Assembly (NCBI GenBank): GCA_900549725.1
Contig: URPL01000001.1
Span: 62,001-126,000, forward strand
Source: an uncultured Eubacteriales bacterium
GTDB lineage: Bacteria > Bacillota > Clostridia > Oscillospirales > CAG-272
DNA length: 64,000 bases
Direction: 5' to 3'
A program made the position numbers and the translations under genes. The notes beneath the pieces were generated by a model, which was given only the letters and a program-made list of their open reading frames with translations, searched no databases and was not told the origin of the DNA. Shown one piece after another: positions 61,101-64,000 of this stretch. Positions within the stretch are counted from its first letter, which is position 1; each line of letters starts with the position of its first letter.

Positions 61101-61787
61101 CGCCTTGACAGCATCAATGAAATTCTGCTCTCCTTTGCCGCGGACGGCGGCCCGGTCGGCGCATATCGCGATAAACAAAGCGTGTGCATTGCGGGCATCA
61201 TCACCCAAAGGGTCAACAAGCAAACCAAAAAGGGAGAACCGATGGCATTTCTGACGGTGGAGGACCGATACGGCGAGATCGAGCTTGTGGTGTTTCCCGC
61301 CGTGCTGCAGCAGCAGGGAGATCTGCTTTTTGAACAAACGGCAATCGCCGCTGCGGGCGAGCTTTCCGTGCGCGAGGAGGAGCCGCCTAAAATTCTTTTG
61401 CGCCGGGTGACGGCACTTTTGCCGGACGAAGCCTTTGCGGCGCAGGCGCAAACGCAGAAAAAACAGCCGCAAACACGGCAGGCACAAACGCCGCAGCCGA
61501 TTTCCGCGGGCGCGGGACGGGAAGCATTGCCCGGCGCCGCGCGGCAGGCGCAGGGGGGCGTTTTATATCTGAATGTACCCATGGTGCGCCCCGAATGCGA
61601 GCCGTATCGGCGGGCACAGGCGCTGCTTCGCATTTTTCCGGGATCGCTCAAGGTCGTTTTTTATGACGCCGGCGCGAAAAAATATCTTGCTGCCCGCGGT
61701 CTTTCCTGCGCGCCGAGCCCGTTTCTGCGCGCGGAGCTTGCCGAAATTTTAGGCGAGAAAAATGTGGTATACAAGCCGCAAATTTGA
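58128..61787 (+). CDS. dnaE: DNA polymerase III alpha subunit
   Basis: About 1209-1219 residues, DnaE (not PolC) type. PHP domain from FVHLHLHSEYSLLDG; ALTDHGNLFGAV; polymerase GPGRGSGAGSLVAFLIGIT, catalytic MPDFDVDFCYERRGEV, HASVHAAGVV, FLGLRYLTVI, YRPGPMDSIPRY, FNKSHAVAYAYLSY; C-terminal OB fold VNKQTKKGEPMAFLTVEDRYGEIELVVFP. The start is unclear: a TTG at 58128 has no ribosome site, GTG 58176 trims the PHP domain, while an ACG at 58158 lies 6 nt after GGGGGG and would give (M)ERQEFVHLHLHS. The -35 box of the next gene overlaps its stop. Confidence 0.95.
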   Translation: MKRRRNGGKTTERQEFVHLHLHSEYSLLDGALRIDEIPRLAKEMGQSAVALTDHGNLFGAVVFFEACEKEGIKPIIGCEVYVAPAGRFSRSVAREGNYYHLTLLVENEQGYKNLCRMVSLSYTEGFYGKPRVDDELLARFSEGLICLSGCMGGYIPQCIAKGEFENARQYARQLARIFGKDRFYLELQSHGLGGQRDILEYTAVMAQELGLGIVATNDVHYARAEDARTQAVLMCIGMGRTIDDGRPHGFETDEFYFKSTEEMARLFEKLPQAIENTKKIADRCNFSFTFGKLYLPVFTPPQGQTPAQYLQSLAEKGLSERMASGALVPSEKHPLSEYENRIKYELKTIVDMGYAEYYLIVWDFVHYAKTHGIPTGPGRGSGAGSLVAFLIGITDVDSIRYELMFERFLNPERVSMPDFDVDFCYERRGEVIAYVAQKYGAEHVAQIITFGTLAARAVVRDCGRALGMSYADVDTIAKAIPNEHGITLQKAAQQPQLAALLQNDAQAAELVHAAMQLEGMPRHASVHAAGVVITDRPVYEYVPLALSGEQPITQFDMDTVAKLGLLKIDFLGLRYLTVIADAEREISKEVPGFSVAAQSLDDGATYAMLGAGQSGGVFQLESAGMRQLLEKMKPQNLEDIVAAIALYRPGPMDSIPRYLENRAHAEHVEYALPQLREILDVTNGCIVYQEQVMQICRVIAGYSLGRADVVRRAMSKKKTEVMAKEREEFLRGAIARGANPAAAERVFDEMAGFAKYAFNKSHAVAYAYLSYRTAYLLCHYPAQYLAALLSSVLENTAKMSEYILQAQRLGIALLAPDINQSESKFTIAPAQEAKSGQGIRFGLCAVKAVGERFAAAICSERAAHGQFGDFEEFVRRMSDKELPRRAVEALIRCGAFDTLEPDRAKLIVSYEILIDAAQQRSREVPQGQGDLFSSSGMEAPPEQAAMWLPKIEVPTVQPYTFAEKLAMEKEVTGQYFSGHLLDAYRAHIASLRLDSINEILLSFAADGGPVGAYRDKQSVCIAGIITQRVNKQTKKGEPMAFLTVEDRYGEIELVVFPAVLQQQGDLLFEQTAIAAAGELSVREEEPPKILLRRVTALLPDEAFAAQAQTQKKQPQTRQAQTPQPISAGAGREALPGAARQAQGGVLYLNVPMVRPECEPYRRAQALLRIFPGSLKVVFYDAGAKKYLAARGLSCAPSPFLRAELAEILGEKNVVYKPQI

Positions 61788-61812
61788 CAAAGCGCCCGGA
61801 GCGTGCTACAAT
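61784..61812 (+). promoter_or_regulatory. Sigma-A promoter of the penicillin-binding protein gene
   Basis: TTGACA, 17-nt spacer, TACAAT. Overlaps the dnaE stop codon. Confidence 0.85.
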
Positions 61813-61883
61813 GGGCGGGACGGGACAACCGGTAAAAGACACTTTGACCGAACAAAATTCGAATCGGATAAAAGGATAAAACT

Positions 61884-64000
61884 ATGAACCAACCGAAACA
61901 ACCGAAAAAGGCCGCCGCCGCGCCGCGCCGCAAGACGCAGCGCCCCGCAGGCGGGAAAAAGGTGAACTGGAAGAAGGAATTTGCGGATGCCGGCAAAACC
62001 TCCGGCCGTGTGGCGGGGCGCATTTTGACGACAATTTTGAATGTCCTTCTGACGCTGCTTTTGATCGGGCTGATCGTCGGCACGGTGGTCGGCTGTGTAT
62101 TTGCGCTTTATATCAAAAACAACATCGATCCGAGTCTTGATGTGGACTTATATGTCTCGGACCAGGACCTGACGACGATGCTGTATTATACAAATGAGGA
62201 CGGCGTCGCCGTGGAAATGGAAAACGAGCGGCTGCACGGCTCGGAAAACCGCCTTTGGGTGGGCTATTCGGATATTCCGCAGGTCGTTTGGCGGGCGTTT
62301 GTCTGCATTGAGGATCGCCGTTTCTTTTCGCACCATGGGGTCGACTGGCTCTCTACGGGCAAATCCGCGTTGAACTTTTTGCTCGGCAGCAGCACGCGCG
62401 GCGGGTCGACCATCACGCAGCAGCTTGTCAAAAACCTTACCCAAGAGGACGAAGTGCGCGTGCAGCGCAAAATCCAGGAAATTTTCCGCGCGCTGGAGCT
62501 TGAGAAAAAGCTGAGCAAGGAGCAGATTCTGGAGCTGTATTTAAACTCCGTTTATCTTTCCCGCGGATGCTACGGCGTGCAGGCGGCATCGTATAAATAT
62601 TTTTCCAAGAGCGTTTCCGAGCTTTCGCTGGATGAGGCGGCTTGCCTTGCCTCCATCATTCAGTCGCCCTCGCGGTATGACCCGATCTCAAAGCCGGAAA
62701 ACAACAAAATGCGCCGCCAGGAGGTTTATAACCGCATGCTCTCCGAGGGCGCGATCACACAGGCGGAATATGACGAGGTTTATTATAAAGACCTCACGCT
62801 CAATGTCGCAAGCGATACGGACAGCGCGCAGGCGGGAGAGAATGTGAACTCCTGGTTCAAGGATGCGTTGATCGACGAGATATTGCAGGATCTGATGGAT
62901 GAATATCAGCTGCCCAAAGCCGTCGCTGCCCGCATGCTGTATTCCGAGGGGCTGCAGGTGTATACCACGGTCGACCCACAGCTGCAAAGCACACTGGAGG
63001 AGATTTATCTGGATCTGTCCGGCAATGTCTATGCCTTCCCCGAGCGGCTGCAGTCCGCAGCGGTTCTGATGCGGCCAAACGGCGAGGTCGCGGCATTGGT
63101 CGGCGGCAGAGGAGAAAAAACGATCTCCCGCGGGTTCAACCGCGCAACGGGGGCATATCGCTCCCCGGGTTCCTCCATCAAACCAATCAGCGTGTATGCG
63201 CCGGCACTGGAGCGCGGACTGATCACCTACGGCACTGCCGTTGACGACACCCCGGTGATGTTCAACGGGGACGACGGCAAGAACCCCTGGCCGAAAAACC
63301 TGCCCCGCGGCTATAACGGGCTGACGACGATCAACAGCGCCGTGGAGCGTTCGGTCAACACGATCGCCGTGCGCGTTTTACAGATGCTGACCCCGGAGGA
63401 ATCGTTCCGCTTCTGCAAGGAGCGCGCAGGGATGAGCTCCTTAACGGATCATTATGAGCGTGCAGACGGCTCCGTGATGACGGATATGGATCTGGCGCCG
63501 TTGGCGCTGGGCGCTTTGACCAAGGGCGTGACCGTGGAGGATATGGCGTCTTCCTATACCATGCTTGCCAACAACGGCATTTATTCCAAGGGGCATCTGT
63601 ATACCAAGGTATACGATAAGGACGGAAAGCTTTTGCTGGATAAGACGACGCAAAGCCAGGTCGCCGTCAGCGCGCAGACGGCAAGCATTATGACGAAAAT
63701 GCTGCAGAATGTTGCAAACTACGGCACCGGTAAATCAATCACGCTGCGCAACAAAATGGATGTCGCCGTGAAAACCGGTACTGCGGAGAACGATGTCGAC
63801 CGCTGGTGCGTCGGCTATACGCCGTATTATGTGTGCGCGGTGTGGTCCGGCTATGACGAGCCGAAAACCATCGGAACCTCCCGCAATCCGTCCGTGACGG
63901 CATGGGATGTGATCATGACAAAGGTGCACGAAAGCATTCTGCAAAGCGGCAATGTAAAGTCCTTCGAGGTGGCAAGCGGCGTGGTGCAGGCAAGCTTCTG
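61884..64000 (+). CDS. Class A penicillin-binding protein, partial (runs off the window)
   Basis: At least 705 codons, no stop before the window end. Bifunctional peptidoglycan glycosyltransferase/transpeptidase (PBP1a type). Basic cytoplasmic head (PKQPKKAAAAPRRK), one helix (LLTLLLIGLIVGTVVGCVFAL). GT51: EDRRFFSHHGVDW (catalytic Glu), RGGSTITQQLVKNLT, RKIQEIFRALELEK, LELYLNSVYLSRGCYGV. Transpeptidase: SxxK as GSSIKP, SxN as ERSVNTIA, KTG as AVKTGTAEND. AAAAGGATAAAACT precedes the ATG at 61884. Confidence 0.95.
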   Translation, partial: MNQPKQPKKAAAAPRRKTQRPAGGKKVNWKKEFADAGKTSGRVAGRILTTILNVLLTLLLIGLIVGTVVGCVFALYIKNNIDPSLDVDLYVSDQDLTTMLYYTNEDGVAVEMENERLHGSENRLWVGYSDIPQVVWRAFVCIEDRRFFSHHGVDWLSTGKSALNFLLGSSTRGGSTITQQLVKNLTQEDEVRVQRKIQEIFRALELEKKLSKEQILELYLNSVYLSRGCYGVQAASYKYFSKSVSELSLDEAACLASIIQSPSRYDPISKPENNKMRRQEVYNRMLSEGAITQAEYDEVYYKDLTLNVASDTDSAQAGENVNSWFKDALIDEILQDLMDEYQLPKAVAARMLYSEGLQVYTTVDPQLQSTLEEIYLDLSGNVYAFPERLQSAAVLMRPNGEVAALVGGRGEKTISRGFNRATGAYRSPGSSIKPISVYAPALERGLITYGTAVDDTPVMFNGDDGKNPWPKNLPRGYNGLTTINSAVERSVNTIAVRVLQMLTPEESFRFCKERAGMSSLTDHYERADGSVMTDMDLAPLALGALTKGVTVEDMASSYTMLANNGIYSKGHLYTKVYDKDGKLLLDKTTQSQVAVSAQTASIMTKMLQNVANYGTGKSITLRNKMDVAVKTGTAENDVDRWCVGYTPYYVCAVWSGYDEPKTIGTSRNPSVTAWDVIMTKVHESILQSGNVKSFEVASGVVQASF

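Noticed and set aside
1..64000. tRNA, rRNA, insertion sequences, integrases or attachment sites
   Set aside because: None seen; intergenic spaces are short and contain promoters and terminators, and no transposase or integrase motifs appear in any protein.

Overview
The window looks like a chromosomal segment of a moderately GC-rich Gram-positive anaerobe of the class Clostridia (gut Oscillospirales/Christensenellales-like; inferred from gene content and order, not tested by a search). Supporting signs are the smc-ftsY, nadD-yqeK-LCP-rsfS-leuS and murB-whiA-dnaE blocks, strong AGGAGG ribosome binding sites, sigma-A promoters with 17-nt spacers, and a family of exported proteins with SipW-type signal sequences. 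No phage, insertion sequence, CRISPR array, rRNA or tRNA was seen.

Layout. (1) 0-15.1 kb: a co-directional cell-surface locus. It holds a coiled-coil protein, a very large exported protein interrupted by a one-base frameshift in an A8 run, a divergent Lgt-like membrane protein, a BspA-type leucine-rich-repeat protein, three more proteins with SipW-type N-termini, an ER-type (SipW-like) signal peptidase in the middle, and a secreted 3D-domain protein at the end. (2) 15.3-19.4 kb: an unknown 106-aa protein, a tandem pair of divergent BtrH-like paralogues, an acetyltransferase behind a leader ORF and terminator, and a CxxCxxCC metal-cluster protein. (3) 19.4-26.9 kb: Mrp/NBP35 ATPase, a Gld-like ABC export operon with two large extracytoplasmic partners, and MgtE behind a terminator-containing leader. 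(4) 27-31.6 kb: two exported beta-helix proteins and a sugar isomerase/epimerase-like protein. (5) 31.9-39 kb: a complete D-allose uptake and catabolism set (LacI regulator, alsA, alsC, alsE, alsK, alsB, rpiB) with matching operator-like palindromes before the regulator and before the transport genes. (6) 39-43.3 kb: phosphodiesterase plus a small membrane protein, then nth, mutY, a polysaccharide deacetylase and an RluA-type pseudouridine synthase. (7) 43.6-64 kb: housekeeping genes smc, ftsY, rdgB, yhbY, nadD, yqeK, LCP, rsfS, leuS, an oxidoreductase, murB, whiA, dnaE and a class A penicillin-binding protein cut by the window edge.

The best candidate for an undescribed system is the 1.3-15.1 kb locus. 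A dedicated ER-type signal peptidase sits among at least four structurally different exported proteins that share the SipW-type hydrophobic segment ending in an aromatic or valine, Ala, then Trp or Arg. A lipid-transferase-like membrane protein and an envelope-active 3D protein accompany them. By analogy with TasA/SipW this may build a surface fibre or matrix, but the substrates are not recognisable TasA or camelysin proteins. Secondary points of interest are the BtrH-like pair, two leader-ORF/terminator modules and the D-allose operon.
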